Positions 54,239 through 63,567 of a DNA stretch of 64,000 bases are shown here, in pieces. The stretch covers positions 1 to 64,000 of the forward strand of contig NKIH01000009.1 of NCBI GenBank assembly GCA_002255925.1. The letters are read 5' to 3'. The DNA is from Burkholderiales bacterium PBB6. Its GTDB lineage: Bacteria > Pseudomonadota > Gammaproteobacteria > Burkholderiales > Burkholderiaceae_C. Numbering within the stretch: the first letter of the stretch is position 1; every line of letters begins with the position of its first letter. The position numbers and the translations under genes were made by a program. The notes beneath the pieces were generated by a model. It saw only the letters and a program-made list of their open reading frames with translations, was not told the DNA's origin and made no database searches.

Positions 54239-55680
54239 ACATGCTGAATCTGCACAACTCTGCAAGCGCCCCGGGTGGCGTGCGCCTGGCCTGCCTGCTG
54301 GCGCTGGCGGGCGGCTTGGCTCTGGGCCTGTCGGGCTGCGCCTCCACTGGTGACGCCCCCACGGCCCTGACCATGAAGGCGCCTGCCGATGCGGGCCTGG
54401 CGCCCACCGACACCGGTGTGGTGGCCGCGCGCTGGTGGCTGGCGCTGGGCGACGCACGGCTGAATGCCCTGGTCGATCAAGCGCTGGCCAACCAGCCCAG
54501 CCTGGCCGTGGCGCAAGCCCGGGTGCAGCGCGCCCAGGCCCTGGCTGGGTTGACTGACGCCTCCAGCGGCCCGCAAGTGGGTTTGCAGGTGGATGTGGCC
54601 CGGCAGCGGTACACGGCCAATGGCCTGGTGCCCAAGCCGGTGGCGGGCAGCGTGTACGACAGCGGCACGCTGCAGGTCGGCGCCAGCTGGTCGCCGGACT
54701 TTTTTGGCCAGCACGCTGCCGAATTGGCAGCTGCGCTCGGCCAGGTGAAGGCGGCCCAGGTTGAGGCCAGTGGCGCCGCGCAATGGCTGGCTGCCCAGGT
54801 GGCCCGCAGCTACGTGGGGCTGGCCCGCCTGCAAGCGCAGCGTGAGGTGAGCGAGGCCGCGCTGGCGCAGCGCCAGGCCATGCTGGCCTTGACACGTCAG
54901 CGCGTGGCTGCCGGCCTCGACACCCAGGTGGAGTTGACCCAGGCCGACGGCGCCTTGCCCGACACCCGCAACCAGCTGGCGCAGCTCGATGAGCAGATCA
55001 CGCTGGCGCGCCATCAACTGGCCACGCTGACGGGCCAGGCGCCGGGCGCGCTGGCCACCTTGTCGCCAACCCTGGCTGGCCTGACGCTGCCGGCGGTGCC
55101 CGAGCAGGTGGGCGCCGATCTGCTGGGCCGTCGGCCTGATGTGGTGGCAGCCCGCTGGCGGGTGGAGGCCGCACAGCAGGACGTGGCCGTGGCCCGCGCG
55201 CAGTTCTATCCGAACGTGAACCTCACGGCCTTTGTCGGCCTGAACGCGCTGGGCCTGGACAACGTGCTGCAGGGCAGCAGCCGCCAGATGGGCGTGGCCC
55301 CGGCCTTGCGCCTGCCGCTGTTTGACGGTGGCCGACTGCGCGCGCAGTGGCAAGGCCGTCAGGCGGAGCGTGATGTGGCGGTGGCCCAGTACAACGGCCT
55401 GGTGCTGGACGCGGCCCGCGAAGCCGCCGATAGCCTGAGCACCCTGCAATCACTGCAGTTGCAGCAGCGCGAGCAGGCCGCGGCACTGGCCAGCGCCGAG
55501 CGCGCCCATGAGCTGGCGCGCCAGCGCTACGCCGCCGGTCTGGGCAACTACCTGATCGTGCTCAGCACCGAATCCCCCTTGCTGGCGCAGCGCCGGCTGG
55601 CCGCAGACCTGCAGGCCCGCCAGCTGGATGCCCGCATCGCCCTGATGAAGGCCCTTGGCGGCGGTTGGTCTGACAGCTGA
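54235..55680 (+). CDS. NodT-family outer-membrane efflux lipoprotein
   Basis: A 481-residue TolC-like channel subunit. The signal ends in lipobox LGLSGC (Cys35). Two OEP repeats follow, each mainly coiled coil: the first begins ARWWLALGDARLNALVDQAL, the second has GRRPDVVAARWRVEAAQQDV, a hallmark of the NodT family. The barrel strands include FYPNVNLTAFVGLNALG. It forms the outer exit for the HlyD- and MFS-type proteins encoded next. Confidence 0.93.
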   Translation: MNMLNLHNSASAPGGVRLACLLALAGGLALGLSGCASTGDAPTALTMKAPADAGLAPTDTGVVAARWWLALGDARLNALVDQALANQPSLAVAQARVQRAQALAGLTDASSGPQVGLQVDVARQRYTANGLVPKPVAGSVYDSGTLQVGASWSPDFFGQHAAELAAALGQVKAAQVEASGAAQWLAAQVARSYVGLARLQAQREVSEAALAQRQAMLALTRQRVAAGLDTQVELTQADGALPDTRNQLAQLDEQITLARHQLATLTGQAPGALATLSPTLAGLTLPAVPEQVGADLLGRRPDVVAARWRVEAAQQDVAVARAQFYPNVNLTAFVGLNALGLDNVLQGSSRQMGVAPALRLPLFDGGRLRAQWQGRQAERDVAVAQYNGLVLDAAREAADSLSTLQSLQLQQREQAAALASAERAHELARQRYAAGLGNYLIVLSTESPLLAQRRLAADLQARQLDARIALMKALGGGWSDS

Positions 55681-55741
55681 AAAACGCGCGCCCCAACGCC
55701 TTGCCGAACACCTCTGAACCCCATTTGAAGCACACCCAGCC

Positions 55742-56995
55742 ATGAGCGAACTCAACCAAACCGAAGCCAGCAACACCCGCCGACGCGGCCTGACCCTGAT
55801 TGCCGCAGCCGCCGTGCTGGCCGGCCTGGGCTGGGGCGGCTGGCACTGGTGGCATGGCCGCCACCAGCAAGCCACCGACAACGCCTATGTGGCGGGCAAC
55901 GTGGTGCAGATCACGCCGCAATTGGCCGGCACGGTGGTGGCCATCCAGGCCGACGACACCGACTACGTCAAGGCGGGCCAGGTGCTGGTGCGCCTGGACC
56001 CAGCCGATGCCCGCGTTGCGCTCGAACAAGCCCAGGCCCAGCTGGCGCAAACGGTGCGCGAAGTGCGCACGCTGTTCGCCAACAACAGCACCTTGTCGGC
56101 GCAGGTGAAGACCCGTGAAGCTGATGTGGCCCGCGCCCAGGCTGATCTGGCCCGCGCACAGGATGACGTGAACCGCCGCAGCCCGCTGGTGGCAAACGGC
56201 GCCGTGGGCAAGGAAGAGTTCCAGCACGCCACCGCCCAGCTGGCAGCTGCCCGCAGCACGGCGGCTGCTGCCCAGTCGGCCCTGCAGGCGGCCCGTGAAC
56301 AACTGGCTGCCGGCCAGACCCAGACTGACGGCATCAGCCCGGAGCAGCATCCGCAAGTGCTGCGTGCCGCGGCCCGCGTGCGCGAAGCGCACCTGGCGGT
56401 GCAGCGCGCCGATGTCGTCGCGCCGGTGGATGGCCACATTGCCAAGCGCGGTGTGCAGATCGGCCAACGCGTGCAGGCCGGCGCGCCGCTGATGACGCTG
56501 GTGTCGCTGAACCAGCTGTGGGTGGATGCGAACTTCAAGGAAAGCCAGTTGCAGGCGCTGCGCATTGGCCAGCCGGCTGAGCTGGAAGCCGATGTGTACG
56601 GCCAGAAGGTGGTGTTCCACGGCACCGTGGTGGGCCTGGGTGCTGGCACGGGCTCGGCGTTCGCCTTGCTGCCTGCGCAGAACGCGACTGGCAACTGGAT
56701 CAAGGTGGTGCAGCGCGTGCCGGTGCGCATCAGCCTTGACCCCAAGGAGTTGGCCGAGCATCCGCTGCGCGTGGGCTTGTCGATGGAAGTGACGATCGAC
56801 ACCGCTGACCAATCCGGCAAGTCGCTGGCGGATGTGCCGCGCACGGCGGCCGGGGTGAGTACCTCGGCGCCGGAGGCGCAACAGAAGCAGGCCGACGCCG
56901 ACGTGGCGCGCATCGTGTCAGCTGGCCTGGGCCGCAAGGTGGCGATGCGCATGGATGCGCCCGGCCAGGCCGGCGCTGCCGTGGCACACCCCTGA
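55742..56995 (+). CDS. HlyD-family periplasmic adaptor (EmrA-like)
   Basis: A 417-residue adaptor. One N-terminal membrane helix (LTLIAAAAVLAGLGWGGW) is followed by a lipoyl half-motif (TDNAYVAGNVVQITPQLAGTV), a long alpha-hairpin with repeated QAQAQL-type heptads, the second lipoyl half (DVVAPVDGHIAKRGVQIGQ) and a beta-barrel domain (LWVDANFKESQLQALRIGQ). The C-terminal tail is Ala-rich and longer than in E. coli EmrA (390). It links the MFS pump to the outer-membrane lipoprotein. Confidence 0.93.
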   Translation: MSELNQTEASNTRRRGLTLIAAAAVLAGLGWGGWHWWHGRHQQATDNAYVAGNVVQITPQLAGTVVAIQADDTDYVKAGQVLVRLDPADARVALEQAQAQLAQTVREVRTLFANNSTLSAQVKTREADVARAQADLARAQDDVNRRSPLVANGAVGKEEFQHATAQLAAARSTAAAAQSALQAAREQLAAGQTQTDGISPEQHPQVLRAAARVREAHLAVQRADVVAPVDGHIAKRGVQIGQRVQAGAPLMTLVSLNQLWVDANFKESQLQALRIGQPAELEADVYGQKVVFHGTVVGLGAGTGSAFALLPAQNATGNWIKVVQRVPVRISLDPKELAEHPLRVGLSMEVTIDTADQSGKSLADVPRTAAGVSTSAPEAQQKQADADVARIVSAGLGRKVAMRMDAPGQAGAAVAHP

Positions 56996-57007
56996 TCGGG
57001 CTCGTCC

Positions 57008-58636
57008 ATGAGTGACATCGCTCAACCCGCGCCCGGTATCCCGGCGTCGCCTGCAGGCCCAGCCGCACCAGCACAGCCGCCTGCACCTGCCGAGGCGCTC
57101 GCACCACTGACCGGCTTGCCGCTGCTGCTGGGCACGCTGTCGCTGTCGCTGGCCACGTTCATGAACGTGCTCGATTCGTCGATCGCGAATGTCTCCATTC
57201 CGGCGATTGCCGGTGACCTGGGCGTGAGCCCGGGGCAGGGCACCTGGGTCATCACCAGCTTCGGGGTGGCGAATGCCATTTCGGTGCCTTTGACCGGCTG
57301 GCTCACGCAGCGCTTCGGTGCGGTGCGCCTGTTCACGGCCAGCGTGCTGCTGTTCGTGCTGACGAGCTGGCTGTGCGGCTTTGCCTCGTCGCTGGAAATG
57401 CTGGTGCTGTTCCGCGTGCTGCAAGGCCTGGTGGCCGGCCCGATGATTCCGCTGTCGCAGACGCTGCTGCTCTCCAGCTACCCGCGCACCAAGGCCGGCA
57501 TGGCGCTGGCGTTGTGGGGCGTGACGACGCTGGTGGCGCCGGTGGTGGGGCCGTTGCTCGGCGGCTGGATCACCGACAACGTCTCATGGCCGTGGATCTT
57601 CTACATCAACGTGCCGGTGGGCCTGCTAGCCGCAGGGCTGACCTGGGGCATCTACCGCCACCGTGAAACGCCCGTGCGCAAGCTGCCGATCGACACCGTG
57701 GGCCTGGCCTTGCTGGTGCTGTGGGTGGGCGCACTGCAGCTGATGCTCGACAAGGGCAAGGAGCTGGACTGGTTCGCCTCCACCGAGATCGTGGTGCTGG
57801 GCCTGACCGCGCTGATTTCCTTCGCCGTGTTCGTGGTCTGGGAGTTGACCGACGCACACCCGGTGGTTGATCTGCGCCTGTTCAAGCGCCGCAACTTCGC
57901 GTTCGGTGCACTCGCGCTGTCACTGGCCTACGGCCTGTTCTTCGGCAACGTGGTGTTGATGCCGCTGTGGTTGCAGCAATGGATGGGCTACACGGCCACG
58001 AGTGCCGGCATGGCGCTGGCGCCGGTGGGTGTGCTGGCCATTTTGCTGACGCCGCTGGTGGGCAAGAAGGTGGGCGTGTGGGACCCGCGCAAGATGGCCA
58101 CCGGGGCCTTCATCGTGTTCGCGCTGGTGCTGGGTCTGCGTTCGCAGTTCAACACCCAGACCGACTTTGCCCATGTGCTGGTGCCCACGCTGCTGCAGGG
58201 CGGTGCGATGGCGTTTTTCTTCATCCCGCTGACCACCTTGACCCTGGCCGGGCTGACGCCGGACCGCATTCCGGCGGCGGCGGGCTTGAGCAACTTCGTG
58301 CGGATCACGGCGGGTGCCATGGGCACGTCGATTGCCACCACCTTGTGGGACGACCGGGCGGCGCTGCACCATGCTCACCTGACTGAAACGCTGGTGGAAG
58401 GACAGGGCGTTTTTGCCCAGACGCTGGCCCAGCTGCAGCAGGCGGGCTTGTCGTTGCCGCAGGCCTTGGCGCAGGTCAACCGCCTGCTGGACCAGCAGGC
58501 CTATACCCGCGCGGCAGACGACATCTTCCTGGGCTCGGCCTGCCTGTTCCTGATGCTGATCGGGTTCATTTGGCTGACGCGACGTCCGCCCCGCACGCCG
58601 GGAGCGGCTGCGGTGGATGCCGGTGGCGCACACTGA
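57008..58636 (+). CDS. DHA2-family MFS multidrug transporter (EmrB-like)
   Basis: A 542-residue proton antiporter with fourteen predicted helices. The Pro/Ala-rich N-terminus is followed by TFMNVLDSSIANVSIPAIAGDLG (motif D1 of DHA2 pumps) and WVITSFGVANAISVPLTGWL. Motif C is in ALWGVTTLVAPVVGPLLGGWI. The gene is 12 bp after the emrA-type gene. With the NodT-type protein it would make an envelope-spanning pump; the drug range is unknown. Confidence 0.94.
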   Translation: MSDIAQPAPGIPASPAGPAAPAQPPAPAEALAPLTGLPLLLGTLSLSLATFMNVLDSSIANVSIPAIAGDLGVSPGQGTWVITSFGVANAISVPLTGWLTQRFGAVRLFTASVLLFVLTSWLCGFASSLEMLVLFRVLQGLVAGPMIPLSQTLLLSSYPRTKAGMALALWGVTTLVAPVVGPLLGGWITDNVSWPWIFYINVPVGLLAAGLTWGIYRHRETPVRKLPIDTVGLALLVLWVGALQLMLDKGKELDWFASTEIVVLGLTALISFAVFVVWELTDAHPVVDLRLFKRRNFAFGALALSLAYGLFFGNVVLMPLWLQQWMGYTATSAGMALAPVGVLAILLTPLVGKKVGVWDPRKMATGAFIVFALVLGLRSQFNTQTDFAHVLVPTLLQGGAMAFFFIPLTTLTLAGLTPDRIPAAAGLSNFVRITAGAMGTSIATTLWDDRAALHHAHLTETLVEGQGVFAQTLAQLQQAGLSLPQALAQVNRLLDQQAYTRAADDIFLGSACLFLMLIGFIWLTRRPPRTPGAAAVDAGGAH

Positions 58637-58677
58637 GGGTGTGAGCACTGAGGACGCGCGCTGACACCGCAGGGCGT

Positions 58678-58893
58678 TCAGCCCTCGGTGCCTGCGTCGG
58701 TGCCAATGTCCGTTTCTGAAGATGGGTCAGCAGCCGGATCCGGCAGCCGGCCTCGGCGGGCCAGCGCCTCCCGCAGCAGGTATTCGATCTGGGCATTGGC
58801 GCTGCGCAGTTCCTGCGCCGCCAGCCGTTCGATCTGGGCCCACAGCGCGGGGTCGATGCGCAGCGGGTAGCTCTTCTTTCCGGGGCTGGCCAT
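58678..58893 (-). CDS. Arc-type ribbon-helix-helix protein
   Basis: A 71-residue protein. [24 protein letters not shown] (strand plus first helix) and [16 protein letters not shown] (second helix) match the Arc/HicB-type ribbon-helix-helix fold. The rest is an acidic Asp/Ser/Thr tail. It is the last of three coupled-looking minus-strand genes headed by an SPFH protein, and would be the natural binder of the palindrome at 60327-60346. Confidence 0.75.
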   Translation of the reverse strand: MASPGKKSYPLRIDPALWAQIERLAAQELRSANAQIEYLLREALARRGRLPDPAADPSSETDIGTDAGTEG

Positions 58894-58897
58894 GCTG

Positions 58898-59401
58898 CTA
58901 GACCTGACTGCGGGGCGCTGCCTTCACCCCCGCCGCTTCCAGTGCGCGCAGCAGCCCGGCAGTGTCATTCGTGCCCAGCCGGAATGAGCGGCCTCTGGCG
59001 TCATCCACGCGAACGGCGTCGCAGCCTTCCACGTTGTAGAGCCAGCCACGGGCGGTGTAGCGAATGCCCCAGCCTTCGAGCCAGGTTGAACGCGTGGCGG
59101 CCACGCCGGATAGCTGCCCCAATGGCCGCTGCCACTGCGGAAAGCCCAGCCAGCCCATCGACCACCGCAGTCGGTCGCGCTCGACGGTGATCGTCATGCT
59201 GCCAAACACCAGCACGCCCAGGCCGCAGAACAGCACCGCCAGCGCCAATGCGGTGGGCTGGTCAACCCACCACCACACCGGCAACGGCTCCGGCAGTCGT
59301 GCGATGTAGCCAATACCCAGCAGGCCGCTGACCAGGCTGAGCGCCAGCCCGAAGCGGCTGATCTGGCGGTGGCGATAGCGGTACTCGTTGGTCGTCGACA
59401 T
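58898..59401 (-). CDS. Small membrane protein with PH-like domain
   Basis: A 167-residue protein with two hydrophobic helices (about residues 18-38 and 48-70) followed by a soluble beta-rich part ([56 protein letters not shown]) that resembles a bacterial pleckstrin-homology-like domain. It lies between the SPFH and Arc-type genes, with gaps of 27 and 4 bp, and is likely to be membrane-associated with the SPFH protein. Confidence 0.65.
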   Translation of the reverse strand: MSTTNEYRYRHRQISRFGLALSLVSGLLGIGYIARLPEPLPVWWWVDQPTALALAVLFCGLGVLVFGSMTITVERDRLRWSMGWLGFPQWQRPLGQLSGVAATRSTWLEGWGIRYTARGWLYNVEGCDAVRVDDARGRSFRLGTNDTAGLLRALEAAGVKAAPRSQV

Positions 59402-59428
59402 GGCGTCTCCTTCCAGCCCCGAACGGGA

Positions 59429-60310
59429 TCAGTTGTAGAGGGTGCCGGTGTTGACGATGGGCTGGGTGTCCTTGTCGGAGCACAGCACCACCAGCAGGTT
59501 GCTCACCATCGCCGCCTTGCGCTCGTCGTCCAGGTCCACGATGTGGCGCTCGGACAAGCCCTTCAGCGCCGCCTCGACCATGGTCACCGCGCCGTGCACG
59601 ATCTTCGTGCGGGCGCTGATGATGGCTTCGGCCTGCTGGCGGCGCAGCATGGCCTGGGCGATTTCTGCGCTGTAGGCCAGGTGGGTCAGCTTGGCGTCGA
59701 GGATGGTCACACCGGCACCGGCCGCACGCGATTGCAGTTCCTGCTGCAGGTCCAGGGCCACTTCGTCGATGCTGCCGCGCAAGGTGAGCTCGTCGGTTTC
59801 GGCGCTGTCGCCCGCGTCGTAGGCATAGCGTGAGGCCAGGTGGCGCAGCGCGGTTTCGGCTTGCACCTTCACGTACAGCTCGAAGTCATCCACCTCGAAC
59901 ACGGCCTGCGCGGTGTCGTCCACCTGCCAGACCACGGCGGCGCTGATGTCGACCGGGTTGCCGCGCTTGTCGTTCACCTTCAGCGTGGGCATGGTCAGGT
60001 TGCGTGCCCGCAGCGAGATGGTGCGCTTGATGTAGAGCGGGCTGGCCCAGCGCAGGCCGGTCGAGCGGTCGGTGCCCCGGTAAGCGCCGAACTGGGTGAG
60101 CAGGGCGGCGGTGTTGGGTTGCAACATGTAGAGCCCCGAGAGCACCACCGCGCCCGCCACCGTCAACAACGCCGTGACGTACCAAGGCGTGGCGTCAAAA
60201 GCAAAGGTGCGGCTGGCGATACCTGCCGCAATCAAGGCCACCCCAGCAGCCACCGCTGCGTAGCCGCTCAGAGACTGGAAGCCGATTTCCGAATGTTGCT
60301 TGCGTGACAT
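59429..60310 (-). CDS. SPFH/band-7 domain-containing protein
   Basis: A 293-residue protein. Two N-terminal hydrophobic stretches ([34 protein letters not shown]) precede an SPFH domain ([53 protein letters not shown]). Then come a coiled-coil-like [19 protein letters not shown] and [16 protein letters not shown]. These proteins form membrane rings or scaffolds. It heads a three-gene operon; a perfect 20-bp palindrome lies 17 bp upstream of its ATG. Confidence 0.88.
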   Translation of the reverse strand: MSRKQHSEIGFQSLSGYAAVAAGVALIAAGIASRTFAFDATPWYVTALLTVAGAVVLSGLYMLQPNTAALLTQFGAYRGTDRSTGLRWASPLYIKRTISLRARNLTMPTLKVNDKRGNPVDISAAVVWQVDDTAQAVFEVDDFELYVKVQAETALRHLASRYAYDAGDSAETDELTLRGSIDEVALDLQQELQSRAAGAGVTILDAKLTHLAYSAEIAQAMLRRQQAEAIISARTKIVHGAVTMVEAALKGLSERHIVDLDDERKAAMVSNLLVVLCSDKDTQPIVNTGTLYN

Positions 60311-60326
60311 GGTCGTCCCTCACAAA

Positions 60327-60346
60327 TCAAAGTGATATCACTTTGA
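60327..60346. promoter_or_regulatory. Perfect 20-bp palindrome upstream of the SPFH operon
   Basis: TCAAAGTGATATCACTTTGA is perfectly self-complementary, with its centre 26 bp before the SPFH ATG (60310). It lies where an operator over the promoter would be. An Arc-type repressor is encoded by the third gene of the operon, which suggests autoregulation (inference). Confidence 0.65.
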
Positions 60347-60394
60347 GCTCATCGGGCGGCCTTGTCAAGCGGCATACATGCCAAACCTGGACAC

Positions 60395-62530
60395 TTACAA
60401 ATTGCCGGCGAACAGCTTGCGAATGAACATCTGCTTGAAGCTGGTGGCATCGTCCAGCCCCAGGCGCTCCAGGTAAGCGGGCGGCGCTTCACGGTCGCTG
60501 ACCAGCGCCTTGAGCACCATGCCCACCAGTTCCACCGGGTGTTCGGTGGCGTTTTTCAGCCGCTTCAAGGCCCGCACGATGATCAGCTCGTCGGCATTCA
60601 GGTCGGTGCCAAACGGGAAGTCGGGCAGCACGCCGGCCTCGCTCCAGGGGTGCAGGGCGGCGTCCAGCGTGGCGGGCAGGTTGTGGCGGTGCGCTTCGGG
60701 CACTTCCCAGGCTGCATCGAGCTTGCCGTGGCTGCGAGCGCTTTCCACGAGCTCTGGCTGGAAGCGTGAATCAGCGATGCAGATCAAGCGCTGGATGACC
60801 TCGGTGTCGGTCTGGCCGCGCAGATCAGCCACGCCGTATTCGGTGACCACTACATCGCGCAGGTGCCGCGGAATGGTGGTGTGGCCGTAGTTCCAGACGA
60901 TGCTGCTCTTGAGCCCGTGGCGGTTTTCGTGGGTGGCGCGCAGCATCAGCACGGAGCGCGCATCAGGCAGCGCATGGGCCATGGCCACGAAGTTGTACTG
61001 GCCGCCCACGCCTGACACCACCTGGCCGTTTTCCAGGCCGTCCGACACGGCGGCGCCCAGCAGCGTCACCATCATCGTGGTGTTGATGAAGCAGGCGCGC
61101 TGGCGCTGGGCGGCGCGCAGTTCGCTGTCGCCCGGGCGGGCGCCGTAAAGCTGGTTGATGACGTCAATGCGCGTCATGTCGATCTTCGCCAGCGCTTCAG
61201 CCGGCAGCGTGCGCAGGCGCTGGTAGAAGTCGTTGGGGCCGAGGAAGAAGCCGCCGGTCATGTGCACGCCGCCTTGCAGCTGATGGCCCATGAAGTGCTG
61301 GGCCAGCGTGGCCAGGGCGTCGGGTGCGTGCAGGTCGTTGGTGGCGCGGTGGCTGCCCCGCACCAGCTCGTCGCCTGCAAGCACCACGTTGGGCAGGAAG
61401 ATGCCGAAGCGCGTCAGGAAGGTGATGTCGCTGCCCTGCAGCGGGCTCTGGATGCGCCCCGCCTGGAGCAAGGCGCGCAGCGTGTCGGCATCCAGTTGCT
61501 GCGGGTGAATTTCACCGCGGTTGATGAGTTGCTGCAGCGCCAGGTCGTCAAACACGGCCCGTTTGACGATGCCGGCGTCCATCAGCTGCATGAAGCCGTT
61601 GACGAACATCTCCGAGCAGCCATACAGGCCCTCGTTCAACGGGCCGAGCTCACGGCCGGCCGTTCCGTCGGGGCACAGCCTGGACAGGATCTGCGCGTAC
61701 GCATCACCGTGCTGGTGCCGCACGATCAGGGCCTGGGCGATGGCGTCGCCGAGTGAGCCGATGCCGATCTGCAGCGTACCGCCGTCGCGCACCAGGCTGG
61801 AGGCATGCAGCCCGATGGCGTAATCGGCCGTGCTGACCTTGCCATTGGGCGGCGCAAACAGCGCGTGGCTGCCGGTCGGGTCGGTGACCACGGCATCAAA
61901 GAAGCTGGGGCTGATGGCCGCGTGGTTGGGCATGAACGGCAACTGCTGATTGACCACGCCGATCAGCAACGGTGGCCGACCGGCTGCGGTCAGGCGCTCG
62001 ACCAGCTCGGCCGTCAGGTCCGGGTTGCTGGAAAAGGACAGCTGCCAATCCGGGCTGCCGGCGCCCCTGCTGGCCACCGCCTGCGCAATCACGTTCACGC
62101 CCTGCAGCACCATGTCGCGTGCCGCAAAGGTGTAGTTGGTGCAGATGTAGCCCTGCTGGGCCGGCGCGTTGCCGAGGTAGTCGCCGGTCTTCAGGAAGAA
62201 CTCGCGCACCTCGATGTTGGCGGGCAGGGTGCCGGCGCGCAGGTCTTTCACATAGGCCAGATCGGGGTAGTCGCCGAAGACGCGTTCTACCAGCGGCGCC
62301 AGAAAGTGCGCTTCCAGATCGCTCTTGCCGCGGGGCAACTCGAGCGAGAGCGCGGTGACGATGCGCAGCCGGCGCACGCCGTCCGCCTTGATGCGCTGGT
62401 ACAGGGCATTGACCAAGGGGTTGGGCTTGCCGATGCCCAGCGGGATCGCCAGCACGATGTCACCGGAAATGCGTTGCAGCACGAGGTCGACGGCATCGTC
62501 GGTGCGGGTCATCAGCAAAGGGCTGTTCAT
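60395..62530 (-). CDS. Acetyl-CoA hydrolase/transferase-family protein
   Basis: A 711-residue protein starting at ATG 62530 (MNSPLLMTRTDDAVDLVLQR). It shows the two-domain layout of CoA transferases/hydrolases: N-terminal GDIVLAIPLGIGKPNPLVNAL, a middle GGTLQIGIGSLGDAIAQAL, LNEGLYGCSEMFVNGFMQL (glutamate region), and C-terminal GQVVSGVGGQYNFVAMAHAL with TTIPRHLRDVVVTEYGVADL. It is longer than the usual 500-residue succinyl-CoA:acetate transferases because of an extra 130-residue C-terminal part. Acetyl-CoA hydrolysis or CoA transfer to an acid is expected. Confidence 0.88.
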   Translation of the reverse strand: MNSPLLMTRTDDAVDLVLQRISGDIVLAIPLGIGKPNPLVNALYQRIKADGVRRLRIVTALSLELPRGKSDLEAHFLAPLVERVFGDYPDLAYVKDLRAGTLPANIEVREFFLKTGDYLGNAPAQQGYICTNYTFAARDMVLQGVNVIAQAVASRGAGSPDWQLSFSSNPDLTAELVERLTAAGRPPLLIGVVNQQLPFMPNHAAISPSFFDAVVTDPTGSHALFAPPNGKVSTADYAIGLHASSLVRDGGTLQIGIGSLGDAIAQALIVRHQHGDAYAQILSRLCPDGTAGRELGPLNEGLYGCSEMFVNGFMQLMDAGIVKRAVFDDLALQQLINRGEIHPQQLDADTLRALLQAGRIQSPLQGSDITFLTRFGIFLPNVVLAGDELVRGSHRATNDLHAPDALATLAQHFMGHQLQGGVHMTGGFFLGPNDFYQRLRTLPAEALAKIDMTRIDVINQLYGARPGDSELRAAQRQRACFINTTMMVTLLGAAVSDGLENGQVVSGVGGQYNFVAMAHALPDARSVLMLRATHENRHGLKSSIVWNYGHTTIPRHLRDVVVTEYGVADLRGQTDTEVIQRLICIADSRFQPELVESARSHGKLDAAWEVPEAHRHNLPATLDAALHPWSEAGVLPDFPFGTDLNADELIIVRALKRLKNATEHPVELVGMVLKALVSDREAPPAYLERLGLDDATSFKQMFIRKLFAGNL

Positions 62531-62747
62531 GGGGGGCTCTGGGTGCGGTGGCAAAGTTTGGAGGATGATCGCGCAGAAGCTGAATGCGCAAAAGCTGGTG
62601 GCTTCTGGCCGGTGCGCCGGCGCCTCGGCCCGCGGGCAGCGGTGAGCGGCGAGACTGAAGTCACGAAGCCCTGCTTTTCACTTGACCGAAGACCCCTGCA
62701 TTTATGATCGAATCAAGGTCTTCCGAACATCTGGACACGTCACTCCG

Positions 62748-63551
62748 ATGAACAAGCTCGACTCCGGCTGGAGTTCCCGTCTGGTCCGCGCCGTTGGCCG
62801 GGTTGGCGTCGGCTCCGCCTGGCTGTTCCAGATGGGCGTGGCCTTGACCGTCGGCCTGGCAGTGGCCGGCTTGCTGGTCTGGCTGGACGGTGCCTCCTGG
62901 AGCACGGCCGCCCTGGCGGGGAGCCTGGCGCTGGTGCCGGCCCTGATCGCAGGCTCCGTGGCCATGCACCTCGCCCGCGCGCTCGCCGAATCGACCCAGC
63001 AGCAGGCGCTGCTCAGCGCCGATGACGAGCTCTCCGGCGTCAGCAACCGCCGGCAGTTTCTCCGGCTCGCCGAGCGCGAATGGTCGCGCTGCCGCCGTTA
63101 TGGTGACGACGGCGCCTTGCTGTTGATCGACACCGATCACCTGCGCCGCATCAACGACAACCTCGGGCAGCGCTGCGGCGACGCCATCCTGCATGAAACC
63201 ACCCGCCGGGTGAGCGCCACGCTGCGCCAATCCGACGTGCTGGCCCGCTTTGGCGGTGCCGAGCTCGCGGTGTTTCTGCCGCACACCGACCCGCTGGGCG
63301 CACTTGATGCCGCTGAGCGCATTCGCCAGCAGGTGGCTGCCGCCCCGTTCCGCTGGGAGCAGGCGCATGTGGTGGCCACGGTCAGCGTGGGTGTGGCGCA
63401 TGTGCATGCCGGCCAGATCGCCCTCGACAGCCTGATCCAGGAATCCGAGGTGGCCTTGCAGGCCGCGAAGGAAGCTGGCCGCAACTGCGTGCGTGCCGCG
63501 CCCATCCTGCCCCGCCAGAGCGACCCGTCGCGCACGGTGTCGCCGGGCTGA
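62748..63551 (+). CDS. Membrane protein with degenerate GGDEF domain
   Basis: A 267-residue protein. Two membrane helices (about residues 20-45 and 52-80) are followed by a GGDEF-type domain starting near 100 (DDELSGVSNRRQFLRLAERE), with the LLLIDTDHLRRINDNLG metal/nucleotide region intact. The signature reads FGGAELAVFLP, that is GGAEL in place of GG(D/E)EF, so catalysis of c-di-GMP synthesis is doubtful. It may bind GTP or c-di-GMP or be regulatory only. ATG 62748 is used rather than an upstream TTG. Confidence 0.85.
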   Translation: MNKLDSGWSSRLVRAVGRVGVGSAWLFQMGVALTVGLAVAGLLVWLDGASWSTAALAGSLALVPALIAGSVAMHLARALAESTQQQALLSADDELSGVSNRRQFLRLAEREWSRCRRYGDDGALLLIDTDHLRRINDNLGQRCGDAILHETTRRVSATLRQSDVLARFGGAELAVFLPHTDPLGALDAAERIRQQVAAAPFRWEQAHVVATVSVGVAHVHAGQIALDSLIQESEVALQAAKEAGRNCVRAAPILPRQSDPSRTVSPG

Positions 63552-63567
63552 TGCCACACCGGCCGCG

